Positions 37,883-50,197 of a stretch of 64,000 nucleotides of DNA are shown here, piece by piece. The notes under the pieces are model-generated. The model saw nothing but the letters and a program-made list of their open reading frames with translations. It had not been told where the DNA came from and did not search any database. Where the stretch lies: contig JAAOOA010000016.1 in NCBI GenBank assembly GCA_012861695.1, positions 26,542,531 through 26,606,530 on the forward strand. Reading direction: 5' to 3'. The first letter of the stretch is position 1. Every line of letters begins with the position of its first letter. Source of the stretch: Trematomus loennbergii. Taxonomy: Eukaryota; Chordata; Actinopteri; Perciformes; Nototheniidae. The position numbers and the translations under genes are program-made.

Positions 37883-38150
37883 ACACATTTTGATTTGATT
37901 TGAAATGATTTATTTCGAATGTGTAAAACAATAATACAAAAATGTAACATGATAATTATGACACGATACAAAATTAATCAGTGTCAAATTGATATACAAA
38001 ATATTACTTTTTTAATTTTAGATTATGTATAAACAAATAATCGACTTAATTACACATCCGAAAAGGGGTGGGAAGAAGTTTACACTTATTTAATCCCACC
38101 CCTTCTCCCAACAACTAAATTACACACATATATATATATTTATTTTTTCT
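37883..38150 (-). mobile_element. LINE 3'-end-like fragment
   Basis: The left end TTGATTTGATTTGAAATGAT and TTATTTCGAATGTG, read in reverse, looks like a LINE 3' terminus with a short repeated tail. A GGGGTGGGA...TCCCACCCC stem (38065-38104) is a recognisable part of this repeat. No coding sequence. Confidence 0.55.
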
Positions 38151-38483
38151 TAAAGAAATACATTTGTTATTGAAAAAAAACAAAAAAACATAAAACAACA
38201 AATAAATAAACAGATAAATAAACAAACAAATAAACAAACAAATCCAGTCCAATAAAACAAAGAGGTGTTGCTCGTTTGAAGATTTGGAAGTTGTGTGAGT
38301 GTATGGCCAGAGGGTGCTTTAAACACATGTAATACCCAATAGCATAGTGAGGCTGAACAAAAGGACCCTTTAAATATGTAAATGTAGTCTTTAAAAAAAA
38401 TTATATTTACTGACTTTTTAGGATAGCTTAAAGTAATGTTGTAAAATAACAACCGAGGGTCTTACAGCGTTAAATCCCTTTAT

Positions 38484-39042
38484 CCTCTTAAGCCCGATTG
38501 CTCCCGCCAGTTTTGGGCAAGCTACGTGCGCATCACTCTCACCCTCAATGGTAATGTTTAGATGGATTTAGGAACTTCCCCTCAATTATATTGGCTCTAA
38601 CGGTTCAAAAGAGGTGTCAATGAGATCGACCAATGGGTTACAGATACGGCAAATACACCCAAATGTACCCAGAGGTGGGTTTTTTTTCACTTGTTTTGCA
38701 TCAATCTTGATACAGGGTACTTATTATATGTTATAGTTTAGATTCCTAAAGCTTTTAGTCTACTATCCCATCATTCAAGGGTGGTTTTCACTATAAGTAA
38801 TGTTTTTTTTTTTAGACGGACACTATAATTTAAATTGTTTTACTATGTTCAATCTGAATTTACTTTAAAATAAAAACAGCTATATTGATTCTGACTCTTC
38901 TACATCCAACTCACAGGTGTATCATTGCTTTGAGAAAAAAGATTATTAATTTACCCCTTTTAGAAGTGAAGTTATAGTCATTTGTTCTGGGAATGTCATT
39001 TTCGAGCCTGAGACCTGAAAAACAGGCTCGGGGCTTAACAGG
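38484..39042. mobile_element. TTAA-type TIR element, noncoding
   Basis: Termini are CCTCTTAAGCCCGA on the left and CCTGTTAAGCCCCGA on the right read inverted. The right flank is TTAA (39043-39046); the left flank TTAT (38480-38483) may be its mutated partner. A GAGCCTG...CAGGCTC stem lies next to the right end. The interior is noncoding. Confidence 0.65.
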
Positions 39043-39046
39043 TTAA

Positions 39047-39924
39047 TGATCTTTGTATCCTTAACACACAGATATAATGAATACCATCCTGCTTCTATTT
39101 CCTACAGTAAACATTTCGATATTAGACGTTGATTCAATTAATCTGAGGGTTCAGGTCAAGGCTTACCTCTGCAGTTATGTTACCTTGTATGTATTACAGG
39201 GGCACCTTCCACTTATGTTTAAGGGCACTTTGAATCAAAGCATCCATCATATTGTACTAATTATAACTCATTTCATATTCATCAGATGCTGAGACCCTTC
39301 ATCAGGTCGCACATGTCTGTTCCCTGTGTCAAAGGCTGAATTTCAATAAGCATACCAATACCTGTGAGCTTTCATTGAATATGCAGAGTGTGCCTCTTCT
39401 TCCTTTGTTATCGAACATAAAAAGAGCCTCCTTTGTGATAACCTCCTTCTTTCAGCATGTAATTAAGTGGGATTTGTTGCTGTTAATCTGTTTGGATATC
39501 TTAATATCCTACAGCGATGGGTGTTTGCTGGATTATGTGTGTGTGTGTGTGAAGCCGCATAACTAAAATGAAAGACATGCGCTGAAAGCAGGGTTACGGG
39601 TTCAATCCCCAAACGTGGTCGACATGAAAAGTCTATCCACTCAAGATACACTGAGGTCCTTCGGATCAAAACAACCGTCCCTGATTCATATTCAGCTGAT
39701 GCTTTAATGGGTCCTTAAAGTCTCTTCCTTCTGTGAGAAGCTGAATAGTAAGTAAGCCAGAGCCAGGAGTTGTGATTATCGCCCATGAGGAGCCACTGAA
39801 TATGGATCATTAATGTTTCACTTTTCTTTCTCCTTCTTTCAAGTGAAGGCCTGAAAACCATTGGGTAAAATAATACTAACATGAGTACAAAAAATGGTAA
39901 AAGTATGGATGAAAGTAATGGTTA
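39047..39924. other. Noncoding DNA, no feature recognised
   Basis: A B-box-like GGGTTCAATCCCC at about 39598-39610 is isolated. I do not call a tRNA or SINE from it. Confidence 0.5.
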
Positions 39925-39928
39925 TGGT

Positions 39929-40207
39929 TTACGAGGCCCTCTTATGCTTTTTGGGGTTTTCCCATCCCTGTAGTGTCTTATATAGTGCATGTAAATGGTC
40001 TGCAAAGGCTAAAATCCCTGTGTTCCCTCCACAGAGAGTGTATCCCCTGCCTGAAAACGCCTCAATTGGACTCCTTTGTTTACTTCTGGAACATAGTGAC
40101 ATCAAAACACTTGCGTTGCTATTGGCTAACGCTCCAACACATTGCACGTGATATGTTAAGCGGCAGGACCTCTCTAAGGGTTGACCAATCACGACAGAGC
40201 AGACTGG
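39929..40207 (-). mobile_element. Family A MITE, truncated
   Basis: GAGGCCCTCTTATGCTTTTT opens the copy, followed by the body (GTGCATGTAAATGGTCTGCA, CGCCTCAATTGGACTCCTTT, GGTTGACCAATCACGACAGA). It stops before the terminal unit, so no array is present. No TTAA flank remains. Confidence 0.75.
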
Positions 40208-41083
40208 TATGCTTCTGAATACATCTTCCAGCTTTGCGTTAGCTTCGAGAAATATCACAATTATAACAGGAAACATTTGCAGGTTTGTAGCGAGACAAAA
40301 CTAGAACCTTCATTGGCAGATAATATAAGCACAACACGTACATTGTGCAGAGATTTCCAATATGAGCCTAATTCTTACATATATAGTCACTTTATATAGC
40401 CATGTGTTAAATTGATCCAGTCACAGAAGAAATACAATCTTTTGTGCAAACATGAAAGTTAAGTATTCAAGATAAAAGGCCTTTTCAGATAAGAAAAGAA
40501 TGATAGACTAAACCACAAATACTGATTATAGATAATGTCAAAAATCGACAGCACAATCTACCCTGAACTAAATCTAATCATCAGGGGACAGAGTGTGTAT
40601 TTATATACGTCACTAAAGGTTATCAAGGTGCCGCTTTCCATCACATGTACTTTTCAATTAGGATGAGCCTTTTCTAATCTGAGAAGGTCTGAGTTAATGG
40701 GTTACATTTGTTCGGAGAGGAAGGTCTCATATAACACTCATCGAGATCATTATCACTGCTCTGCAAAGCTGTCAATCAAAATGTCAATAATGTGTAACAT
40801 TACAAGGTTTTGCAAACGATGGATTTAATAAAAACTGCTTCAAATGCTGCTTCATGACATGGAGCTAGTAGAAGCAACAATACAGAGTTTATATATTTTC
40901 TTTTCTTTATAATCCAATCAATTATTTCCTGTAATATGATATCAACAGATTTATGCGGTCATTATTTCCGACTGATTTTATCAACCTATTCGAGCAACAA
41001 GAATCAAACCATGTGTTAGGTGGTTTAAAAGGGAAATATAATAAATCTTATTTATGTAAATCACAAGAGTGTTACGGCATAGA
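40208..41083. other. Noncoding DNA, no feature recognised
   Basis: No supported feature. Confidence 0.5.
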
Positions 41084-41429
41084 GATATTGGTCGTGATGT
41101 TACGTATTGCGCCGAGGCTTCGGAGCGTGTGTCGAGTAATCCCCGAAGCTATTTGTGAAGCTTGTATCGAGGCTTGTATCGTTTCGGGCCAGTGACGTCA
41201 CCGATGACAAACGAAGCCTCGCTGCCCCTCAATACCACGTGACTGCTTCAGAACGTGCTTTAGATCGGTTGAACCACAACGCTCATATTACCCATGGATC
41301 TATAATAACAACCATATTACCCCTCCTGTACCCGGCCCGGTGACACGATGGAATTAAGAGAGCTCAGACCCTCACTTATATAGAGGTCGGAACATGTCAT
41401 AAGTATAAATAAATACAGGCATAAATAAA

Positions 41430-41512
41430 TGTAGGAATAAAAACATAAATAAATAAGTACAGGAATAAATAAGTACAGGAATAAATAAGTACAGGAATAA
41501 ATAAATTCCAGT
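41430..41512 (+). repeat. 16-bp minisatellite
   Basis: About four tandem copies of AATAAATAAGTACAGG, with degenerate AATAAATA copies to the left. Confidence 0.85.
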
Positions 41513-41529
41513 GTTTTCGGGTAATCCCA

Positions 41530-41592
41530 GTGTGTGTGCTGTGGCTCAGCTGGAAAGCACTTGACTCCCAACAGCAGGGTCCCTGGTTCAAT
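41530..41592 (+). other. tRNA-like segment, probably a SINE head
   Basis: TGGCTCAGCTGGAAAGCACT resembles an A box and GGTCCCTGGTTCAATGAC a B box, spaced as in a tRNA. Acceptor-stem pairing is not convincing and it lies inside a transposon. A decayed tRNA-derived SINE head is more likely than a tRNA gene. Confidence 0.5.
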
Positions 41593-41881
41593 GACTCGTC
41601 AATAAGTCTTTTGGGTTTGTTTATAAAAGATACAGCTAAATAAGATAATGTAGTTAATAAATGTATTTATTGATATGGTTTAGCCTTTCTCAGGCGACAA
41701 CATGGTTAAGTTTACGAATATTATTAAGGAATACAAATCCCTCTTTGCAATGTTTACCAGCCTCCTTAGGCTTTTCAATCACAATCATTAAACTGGAATA
41801 AAAACAATATTGTTAACATGAAAATGTGATTTTATGTTCGTTGTTTAGAGTTATTCTAAGGTTTTACTCATTGGGAACTCG

Positions 41882-42796
41882 CAGTTGCGGCTCCAGAGTA
41901 TTTTTGTTGGGTAATCTATGGTAGGGCTAACCCATACAGTGGTGGGGCTCAAGTCAGTATTTGCAATGTAATTACATACACGCTATATCGCCCCCTTGAC
42001 AGTGAAACGCCACGCGTGAGGTTTAGATTATTTCCCTGTCTCAATCCAAATTGAACTGTATGAAATAAAAAGGCACATTTGTCTTGTAGTAAATAAAAAG
42101 GACGACCTGGAGCCAATCCTTTTTTGAAATCCTAATATAAAATACACATTCTGCTACTCTCTTGAGAAGAAAAATAAATACATCTATTACTACACATTTA
42201 AAAAAATGAATGCCATTTTAGTTTTTTGTTACTTTGTTCTGAAAGCTGAACCTGCTGCTCCTCACAGAGGGAAGAGGAAAGAGGCTGTGTGAATTACTTT
42301 ACATTGTGGATAAGGGTGGATAGCCCCCATTGTTCTGTGTGTCAAAATGAAAGACAGCCCACACACCTATCAATCATCAAACCGTGGGGTCTTATTTCAT
42401 TACGTGTTGATTTCTATCAACACGTAATGTTGTATCGATGTATAGAGATGTACTACCGCAAAAGTATTCTCCGTCGGGACTTCCTTCCTGCAACAACACC
42501 ACGCCGTTATCGTGATTCTGATTGGCCAGAAGACATTATCAAAGATGTTTTATTGAGAAGACGATCACTACGTGACAAAAGTTTTCAAAACCGTTGCTAG
42601 TCTTCGGTATTTCCAGACAAGTGGCTACTGAAATCAATCTTACTAACTGCTGTCTGTGCAATTTACTCCGCGCGAGTTGGCGGACTTTATTTTGCTTACT
42701 TTAACATCGTTTTTCATGGTGGGGCTGAGGTGGGGCTAAGCCATTTCTTGGTATGGCTGTAGCCTACCCCAGCCATACCCTGGCGCCGCGCCACTG
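41882..42796. mobile_element. Inner hAT element nested in the outer one
   Basis: A 915-bp insert flanked by perfect 8-bp duplications GGAACTCG (41874-41881 and 42797-42804). Ends are CAGTTGCGGCTCC on the left and CAGTGGCGCGGCGCC on the right read inverted. A 13-bp perfect inverted repeat with a 4-base loop lies at 42399-42428. A 103-codon frame (42289-42600) has no recognisable hAT motif. Confidence 0.88.
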
Positions 42797-42992
42797 GGAA
42801 CTCGGTATGAAATAGAGCACACTGTTGAGATGTCTGCCTGTTTTACACACTTTGACCAACAGGGGGGTTTGTGTTCAAATGAAGCCCATGATGAAGCCTC
42901 ATGAGATGAACCCTTTTGCGAACCAATTGGCTGGAAAGCTTCAAAGCTTCATAAGGCTTCATCTCGCCATCACGAGATATTGGACCCCAAAG

Positions 42993-43345
42993 CAAAAGAC
43001 TTAGAGAGAGAGATGGTCAAAAACAAACGTTTATTTTAAGCAGAGGCACAGTTAACGGCAGTGGAGGCAGGAAGCTGGCTGGCACGGAGACGTCAGGGAC
43101 AGGAGACAAAAATCCAGGCGACGAGATCACAGGGACGAGGAGAGCAGCGAGACACACAGGAGGGTCGAACACAACGGAATTATCTGGCAGGGAAGTGGCA
43201 TGAGGACCGGGCTTTTATGTCAACAGGTTGAAGAGGTGAGTGCCAACTCCCTGTCACACACCAGCCCTGCAGTGAAAAACAGAGAAGGGAGGGGGGAGAC
43301 AGAAGAAAACACAAAAAAAGCACACAACAAAACCAAAACTAAACA
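42993..43345 (-). mobile_element. Retroelement 3'-end-like repeat
   Basis: In reverse it ends near AATAAACG (43034 region) after a GC-rich, repeat-poor stretch. The composition and order resemble the plus-strand unit ending at 62290. Family assignment is not possible from this fragment. Confidence 0.4.
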
Positions 43346-44942
43346 GAATCATCACAAAGAGACCACATTTACTGTAACTTTTAGTGAGGCATTAATGTCC
43401 AAATTGTTTATTATTGCAATTTATAACAGAAATGTAAGAGCTATTTATAGGCTATAGCTTAGCATTAGTTCATGTTCGTGTTTACCTGGTAGTATTTACT
43501 GTTCAATACAAAATGATAAATGCTCTCAAGATAAGTACATTTGTACCGTCTATACTCTTAATTATACAGACGTATCAGGTTTTGATTTCCAGTGCCTTAT
43601 ATGTTTTTCCCTGGACTGTATTTTCTATTTCAATATTTCATTTCATTTTCTTTTTGCACTATGTTTGAGGCATGTATGTTTCTCCATAGGATCAGCCTAT
43701 AGGACTTCTGCTTTTGATTGCCAAAACGTCATTTTCGACCTTGTGCATGTGACAATTAAGCCTTTTAATATTTGAAAGCTGTCTGAGGAAACATCGGATG
43801 TACTGTAGCAGAACTGATTATGAACTTGGACACTTCCTCAGTGTCCCACATCAAATACAGCATCAAAGAGCACTTGATCACGACTTGCACTGACACAGAA
43901 GAAGCGCTTTAATATCCGGATCCACTTTTCCCTCAAGTACAAAGTTGACTCTCTCAAAGTCAAGTGCAACCACTCAAAAGTTCCCTGTGTCAATGTGTTT
44001 TCTGATGGCCCGTGTCAAGAAAACACTGAGTGGGAGGAAAATGCATCCCCAAAGCCAAGCGGTTCTACAAGATACATAATCAGATTCCCGCTCATAGAGT
44101 TTTGTAAACATATTTGCTCAAACTGCCACAGTTTTGATGTCTCCTTCCCACTTCTGTGACTAAATGAACTGCCTGTTGGAGCGGCAGCAAATCGGTATCT
44201 TCCTCTTTCTGTCTGTCGTCCTCTCTCCTCCTCCTCGCTGATGTTCCTAAATGAGCAGGCCATTGCAGGAGCAGCAAATCATTAAGACGGAGCAGAGAAG
44301 GTCAAGTGCTTTATATAGACGAGGGACAATTAAAAACCCGCCGAGACAATGTAGCTCTGAAAAGGTTAGCGTACCCTTTTTAGCATACACACATTTGCAC
44401 ACTTTGTACGTCGAGGAGGCATTCAAAGACAAGCTCTGATGCACAAATGCCGATAAAAGCTCCAGAGGGAGAGGAAACACACACTAAATTACAGATAAAC
44501 AGACCAAAGCATACACATACACACAAAAGCATGCCGTTCACACTCCGCAAACTCACACATGTTGAAAACTAAATAGTTGTTATGGGAAATATGCCACCAA
44601 ACACACACAGAGAAACCACACATTACTTAATAAATAAAGAATTGTGAAGCTAGTTTGAAGATAATAAAAAAAGACATCGCAAAATATGATCTTAATGAGC
44701 ACAGAGGACAATGTCCCCATCTTGCCAATTTGCTAAATAGCTGTAATGTTATGAACAATTTCCCCTACAGCAATTTTGTTTCTGTTGTTTAATGACACCC
44801 GCTACGTCTGTGTTGCAGCAGTTATCCACAAATGACTTCTCTTGTCATCTCTGCTCCGTCACAGAGCACCAAAGTATTGTTCTTGTCTCATATTAAGAAC
44901 ACACTGAGTAACACATAACAAACTAATGGATAGTGAGGTCTA
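43346..44942. other. Noncoding DNA, no feature recognised
   Basis: Nothing supported, apart from scattered CA-rich bits near 44515-44610. Confidence 0.5.
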
Positions 44943-44950
44943 ATGGATAG

Positions 44951-46223
44951 CAGAGGTGGGACCAAGTCATTGTTTTGCAAGTCCGAGTCAAGTCTCAAGT
45001 CTTTGCGCTCAAGTCCAAGTCAAGTCTCAAGTCAGGATGGGCAAGTTCAAGTCAAGTCCAAGTCCTAAACTTTGACAAAACGAGTCTTAAACAAGTCCTT
45101 ATGTGCTTTTCAACAGATGTAATGACATCGATCAACAGAATAATACTTAATAATCAAACTGCTCTTTATTAGTCACATTAATCATTTAATAATCCATTTT
45201 CTCTCTGCTGGTAAAGTAACGTGTTTTCTTCTATTGTAAGAGGGATCAGTAAGGTAAGGCTACCGTGACGGTTTGATTCAGAAGGAGTTTAATGTATAAG
45301 ATCCCTGATGTTGAGGTGACCAGAATGTTTATTTCCACTGTGTACAGCATGTTATAAGGGACCCACAACCTATCTTTATGCAAGGGATAATGTGCAGCGA
45401 GGCGTCTCTATGGGGAAGAGAACACCTGAATCTAGATCCCTCTGCAGGTGGTACTTTAACTGTATTTTGATGATAATACTTTTGTACTTTTACTTGTAAC
45501 ATTTTGAATGCAGGACTTTTTATTGTAACCGAATATTCCTACACTCTGGTACTGTTACTCAAGTACAAGATCTGAACTTCTCCCACCTCTGACAATAAAT
45601 CCTGAGTGGTTACCAAAACAAAACCCTGCTCTGAAGGTTATTTTCATTTTACAAATCCTGCACTCAGCTTTGCTTTCTCCAATATCATTAAAATGCAGCC
45701 AGATGCTGCTTCTTTTTTCGGTTTTCGCTCATTTCTTGACTTTTTCCGACCGCTTGCATTTAAATCCGGCTCCCCGTCTTCCCGTGGCTCTGTAGCTGGC
45801 CTGTACCACTACACCTGCTGTCTTTCGAGCGTCTGCCCCCCACCCTTCTTTCACATAATGGTATGATCCTAGTGTGTCCTCGCATATGATTGGCCGCATG
45901 GTGGCTCAGCAAAATAAAGTCCCGCCCCTGCCTGCATGGATTCACAGCAAGAGTTGCAGCGGCTGAAGATTCTGCTCTCCCCGACGGGAGTCTGCTCTTC
46001 TAGCGGCATCTCGCGATCGGCGTGTTGGAGACCCCTGAATTAAAGTATCAAGTCACCTCAAGTCAGAAGGCTCAAGTCCAAGTCAAGTCCCGAGTCATTG
46101 GTGTTCAAGTCCAAGTCGAGTCGCAAGTGTTTTGTGATTTTGTCAAGTCGAGTCCAAAGTCATCAAATTGGTGACTCGAGTCTGACTCGAGTCCAAGACA
46201 TGTGACTCGAGTCCACACCTCTG
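44951..46223. mobile_element. hAT element inserted at a SINE, perfect TSD
   Basis: A 1273-bp element flanked by ATGGATAG (44943-44950 and 46224-46231). Ends are CAGAGGTGGGACCAAGTCA on the left and CAGAGGTGTGGACTCGAGTC on the right read inverted. Both subterminal regions are packed with CAAGTCAAGTC/GACTCGAGTC repeats. A second CCCACCTCTG end (to 45591), preceded by ACTTTTACTTG motifs, shows remains of another hAT copy inside. No transposase found. Confidence 0.9.
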
Positions 46224-46415
46224 ATGGATAGTGAGGTGGGCTGAAGATCGGAAGGTTGTGAGTTCAAATCCCGCCAGGAACACCACCACTAGTGTGCCCT
46301 TGAGTAAGGCACTTAGCCTTCAGTTACTCCAGGGAGAATGTCCCTGTAATTGGTAATTGTAAGTCGCTTTGGATAAAAGCGTCAGCTAAATTAAATGTAA
46401 TGTAATGTAACACGT
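46224..46415 (+). mobile_element. tRNA-derived SINE interrupted at its 5' end
   Basis: B-box-like TGAGTTCAAATCCCGCCAG, body GTGCCCTTGAGTAAGGCACT, tail GTAAGTCGCTTTGGATAAAA ending AATGTAATGTAATGTAA. The 5' part lies left of the hAT insertion (about 44923-44950), where ATGGATAGTGAGGT is seen again. Confidence 0.82.
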
Positions 46416-46759
46416 AGCTAGCCATGTAAATGCTAACATACTCGCTAGCTTGCTAACTTCTATTTTACAGACATATTTATAACATCTGTCCCCATATCAT
46501 AACCATTAACCTCCTTGATAGAGAAGTTGGCTGTGCTGGTGTTACATTTTTCATTTGTTATGCTTACTTTAATAATTATTGTTCATTCAAAGCTAGTAGC
46601 TAGATCTTTCTGAAGCTCCAAAGCTTAGCTAAATGCATGCTAAACCATCAAAGCATAAGTATTTTTTTTAAATATGTTAACATGTTCTGGAAAACAGTGC
46701 ATTATCGAAATGCCAATGTGCATACTGTGAACAAATTGTGTTAATTTCAATACTGTGAA

Positions 46760-46998
46760 TCCTGCACATCCCTCCGTATAGTTTGCACATTTCTGTTCAA
46801 GGCTACCTTTTTAAAAAGATAATCTGCACATTTTTTATTACATTTGTTCGAGTATTTTGTCATAATTCACACATTTATTTTGTGTAAATAGGGTACTCTT
46901 GGCCCCTCTTCTTATAATTGTTCTATGTGTGCACTGATACACCAAAGCAAATTCCTTGTATGTAAACCAACTTGGTATAAAACTGCTCTGTTTTGATT
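46760..46998 (+). mobile_element. LINE 3'-end fragment
   Basis: TTTGCACATTTCTGTTCAAG, TGCACATTTTTTATTACATT, and GCAAATTCCTTGTATGTAAA followed by CCAACTTGGTATAAAACTG. Same type as 21586-21752, and longer. Confidence 0.55.
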
Positions 46999-48257
46999 CA
47001 ACTTAAACACATGTCCACATGTTTTCTGAATATTATGTCATACCATTACTGCATGGTTCACTCTCATCACTCTTTTTAGCAACTAAACTAAAAACCTGAT
47101 AAACCCCTAAAAGACATGTCATCACCAGATATTTCACCGTCTTCTTACCTGTTCTCTCATCTTCCTCTCTTGATTTTTACCTTATCCGTTATCTATGACC
47201 CTGAAAAAAGGTGTAAGCCCAGAAGGATTTCCTATGTCCTGTTATGCATGTGTTTTACTCCAAAGTGATAGCACTGCTTTAATATTGAGCTCACATCGAT
47301 GTGGAAGTTCAGACAAACATCACAGATTACAGTCTTGGTTCTCTGATGTCTCGCTTAAGGGAAGTACCACTCATGTTCAGGGAATACTGATTAGACTGTG
47401 TGGGTTAAATAGTCCCGTGCACGCATTACTAATTTCACATACCTTTGAAATAGCGTTTGGAGGTTGTTACTGGCAATACGTTTAAAATGCATTATTATCA
47501 CATTGCAAACAAAAGACAAGAGTACTATTTTTCAGCCTTTCAAGTCCGCTGTCCTGTATGTTTTAGAGTAAATGTGTGTGCTGTCATCCTTTACAGCTTT
47601 CTCCTGAGGACTTTAAAAAGGCCAGTTAGACAATGATTATGTTCATAACACACAGTCCCCGCAGCTATTCAGAGACATTTACATAATACACAAAAAACCC
47701 TTACATACACATTTTCCAACACCACAAACAAGTGTATGTGTTGCTCTGAAGTCCCGCCTACACTAAAATAAATGAAGCAGGAAATCTTTGCTTGCAAGGC
47801 CATAAAACCCAATCTTTCCTCACTGAAGTACCAAACAGAGCAAACGTTGACTCATCGGATTCTCTATTCATGAGAAAGAAACGGCTCTGGCATTTTAAGG
47901 CTCATTGTTCATAAATGTCACAGGAGCCAGTGTTAGAGGTGTTTGTTGTTATTTCTTTATAGTAATGAGGAACAAATGTCCTCGCAAGGACATTAGACCA
48001 GAAAACTCTTCCTGAACATGATGTACAGAAAAATCATCCATCATGGTTTGTGGTGTCTTTTATGTTTTTGGTATGGCCTTTTCGTGTATATTGTAACAGA
48101 GAAGGCTTGTTGGATATACAATGTTTAACAAATGAGTTTGATTACTGCAAAAGAACAAGGACATTGTGTACAAATGGTAATGTATAAATATACTTCAAAC
48201 TTTTTGGCCTCTTTTAGCTTGTTGTTTTGGTTTAAAGGCACATTAACATGAGGCCCC
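46999..48257. other. Noncoding DNA, no feature recognised
   Basis: No supported gene or repeat. Confidence 0.5.
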
Positions 48258-48505
48258 CGCAAAGTTATATGATGAGGACCTCTGTTTCGCAAGCGTCGAC
48301 GGGGGGGGGGGGGGTGGGGGTGGGTGGTGCTAGTGGAGCCACACTAATTGCGCTGCATAAGCGCATAGGTGCGCCGCATTTTCGGCTCAGTTGAGGCACC
48401 CTCCGCAAGATGAGGCCCCCTCTGCAAGGTGAGGCCCCCTCTGCAAGGTGAGGCCCCGCAGTCTGCATGATCGGCCTGTAGGGAGGGACAGCCCTGGTGT
48501 TAGCT
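48258..48505. repeat. GC-rich dispersed element with poly-G and 19-bp repeats
   Basis: Contains a run of 14 G (48301-48314) and GGTGGTGCTAGTGGAGCC. About three copies of GCAAGGTGAGGCCCCCTCT follow at 48402-48460. The GGGGTGCTAGTG core resembles part of the 103-bp hAT at 18091. Boundaries are not defined. Confidence 0.55.
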
Positions 48506-48918
48506 CATTAGCAGCTTGAAGCTATTTTAAGTTTTCTAAAAAGTGCTCCGAAGTACCTACTGCACATAAACTAGCACCGAAGAACTGACAGACAAAACTA
48601 GCTACCTTGTTAATAATGTGAAAACGTAGCAGCTAAACATCCTGATATTTGTCTTTGGAGAACAAAGTAGAGCCAAAAGATACAAATATTGTAGACCTAC
48701 AGTATTCACTTAAAAGAGCAAAATATGCAATTTTATACGAATAAAATAAGACTTAGCATTAGCTAGCATGTTGTGGAGTTTTACTGCCCCCTAGTGGCCA
48801 CAAATCCATAAACGAAGCTTTAAAGTCTACATTTTTGCGTCATGAGTAGATGTAATTGGAGTTTCATAAATATACTGTTGAAGAATTTGTATAAAACAGA
48901 CAATGACATAGTGATGAT
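48506..48918. other. Noncoding DNA, no feature recognised
   Basis: No supported feature. Confidence 0.5.
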
Positions 48919-48941
48919 ACACACACACACCGACACACACC

Positions 48942-49031
<90 letters not shown>
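48919..49031. repeat. (CA)n microsatellite
   Basis: CA array with CGAC, CAAC and CCAC interruptions. Confidence 0.95.
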
Positions 49032-49033
<2 letters not shown>

Positions 49034-49708
49034 CTCCAGGCTGCATGTTCATCATGTTTACAACGGTATGTTACTCATGGATGAAATGTAAAATCTTTGA
49101 TCAGATCTTGGAATCGTTTCCTTATCTTTTCCCCTCTCTGAGTTTCCATTTATTTCCCGTCACTTCTTGAGATCTTTCACCCAATCTCTCCATAGGTTTT
49201 TTTGTTTTCCTTAACACCTTTTTCTCTTCTGATTGTTCCATCTCTTTCTTTCTCCACGTCTATCTTTCAGGGTCATGGTATATTTCCCTGGGTGTTTGCT
49301 CACAAGATTATCTCATGTTGGCGAGCTTGCCCTGCGTTAGATTTAATTGCATCCAACACTGATAACGGAGACAAGGGAAAGGGGAGGGGAAGCACTGATT
49401 ACATTTGGCTTCAGTCAGATAAATAGCCTCAACTAACAACAAACACCATCGCTAATATCCTTCCAGCTTACTTCCCTTTCTCTAACCCCTTTTGTTTCCG
49501 GCCCACCTCCTGCTCTCTGTCTTTTTTCTGAGAAGAATCATCGCTTCTCTCTGACTCACTTCTTTCTCTTAACCTCGAGCAATGACGTTGTTTGTTTAAT
49601 TACAGTAGGTGTCAACATCTAGTGACAGTATCTTACCCGTACACACACACTGATACCCAGCACCTTGTATGATATGGAGACACATTTGAAAGCAAACGAT
49701 CACACAAG
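49032..49708. other. Noncoding DNA, no feature recognised
   Basis: No supported feature. Confidence 0.5.
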
Positions 49709-49714
49709 TAAAAA

Positions 49715-49895
49715 CCAACACATTCTCACTCCCAACTCGTCTATTACCAACGTTCAGGGAGCTCTATGCAAGTCAATGGGACTCCCTGATAGTTGAAAAT
49801 CAACGCTAAAGGCCCCCCCGGTGCGTTTGATAGTGACACCAAAGGATCCTGACATAACGTCAATATAGGACGAGTTGGGAGTGCGAATGTGTTGG
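49715..49895. mobile_element. 181-bp palindromic MITE
   Basis: Terminal inverted repeats of about 28 bp start CCAACACATTCTCACTCCCA on the left and CCAACACATTCGCACTCCCA on the right read inverted, each continuing ACTCGTC. The flanks are TAAAAA on both sides (49709-49714 and 49896-49901). It is noncoding and its superfamily is not determined. Confidence 0.85.
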
Positions 49896-50197
49896 TAAAA
49901 ACATATTCATATGCAGTCACTGTCATTCTGTCTGCAAACATGCAAACTTACGAATGTGTTTTCCCTCCAAAAAACACAAAGTCATGCTTATATCTCATTA
50001 GCGTTTCTATAATGGATCATTTGCAGCTTCCGCTAAGAAGAATAAATAGTCCTTACCACTGCGTACCAATGGTGGAAAATGCAGCGACAGCAACGTAACT
50101 TAATATTACGGTAGCACTGATCGACGTTTTCTGAAACTGTCCAAGTCTGTTCACATTTTTTTTCTATTAAATAGTCTTTTAACACTGCCAGAGCCCA

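Larger units (their letters stand above)
41092..42975. mobile_element. Outer hAT element with perfect 8-bp TSD
   Basis: Flanked by GATATTGG on both sides (41084-41091 and 42976-42983). Perfect 8-bp terminal inverted repeats TCGTGATG. Subterminal regions are rich in GAGGCTTCGG/GAAGCTTT motifs. Of its 1884 bp, 915 belong to another hAT inserted at 41882, and more is simple sequence and a tRNA-like segment. No transposase remains. hAT assignment rests on the 8-bp duplication and short TIRs. Confidence 0.88.

Noticed and set aside
39595..39612. SINE or tRNA from an isolated B-box-like word
   Set aside because: No A box or SINE body nearby.
41530..41592. Functional tRNA gene
   Set aside because: A- and B-box-like words are present, but the stems do not pair well and the locus lies inside a hAT element.
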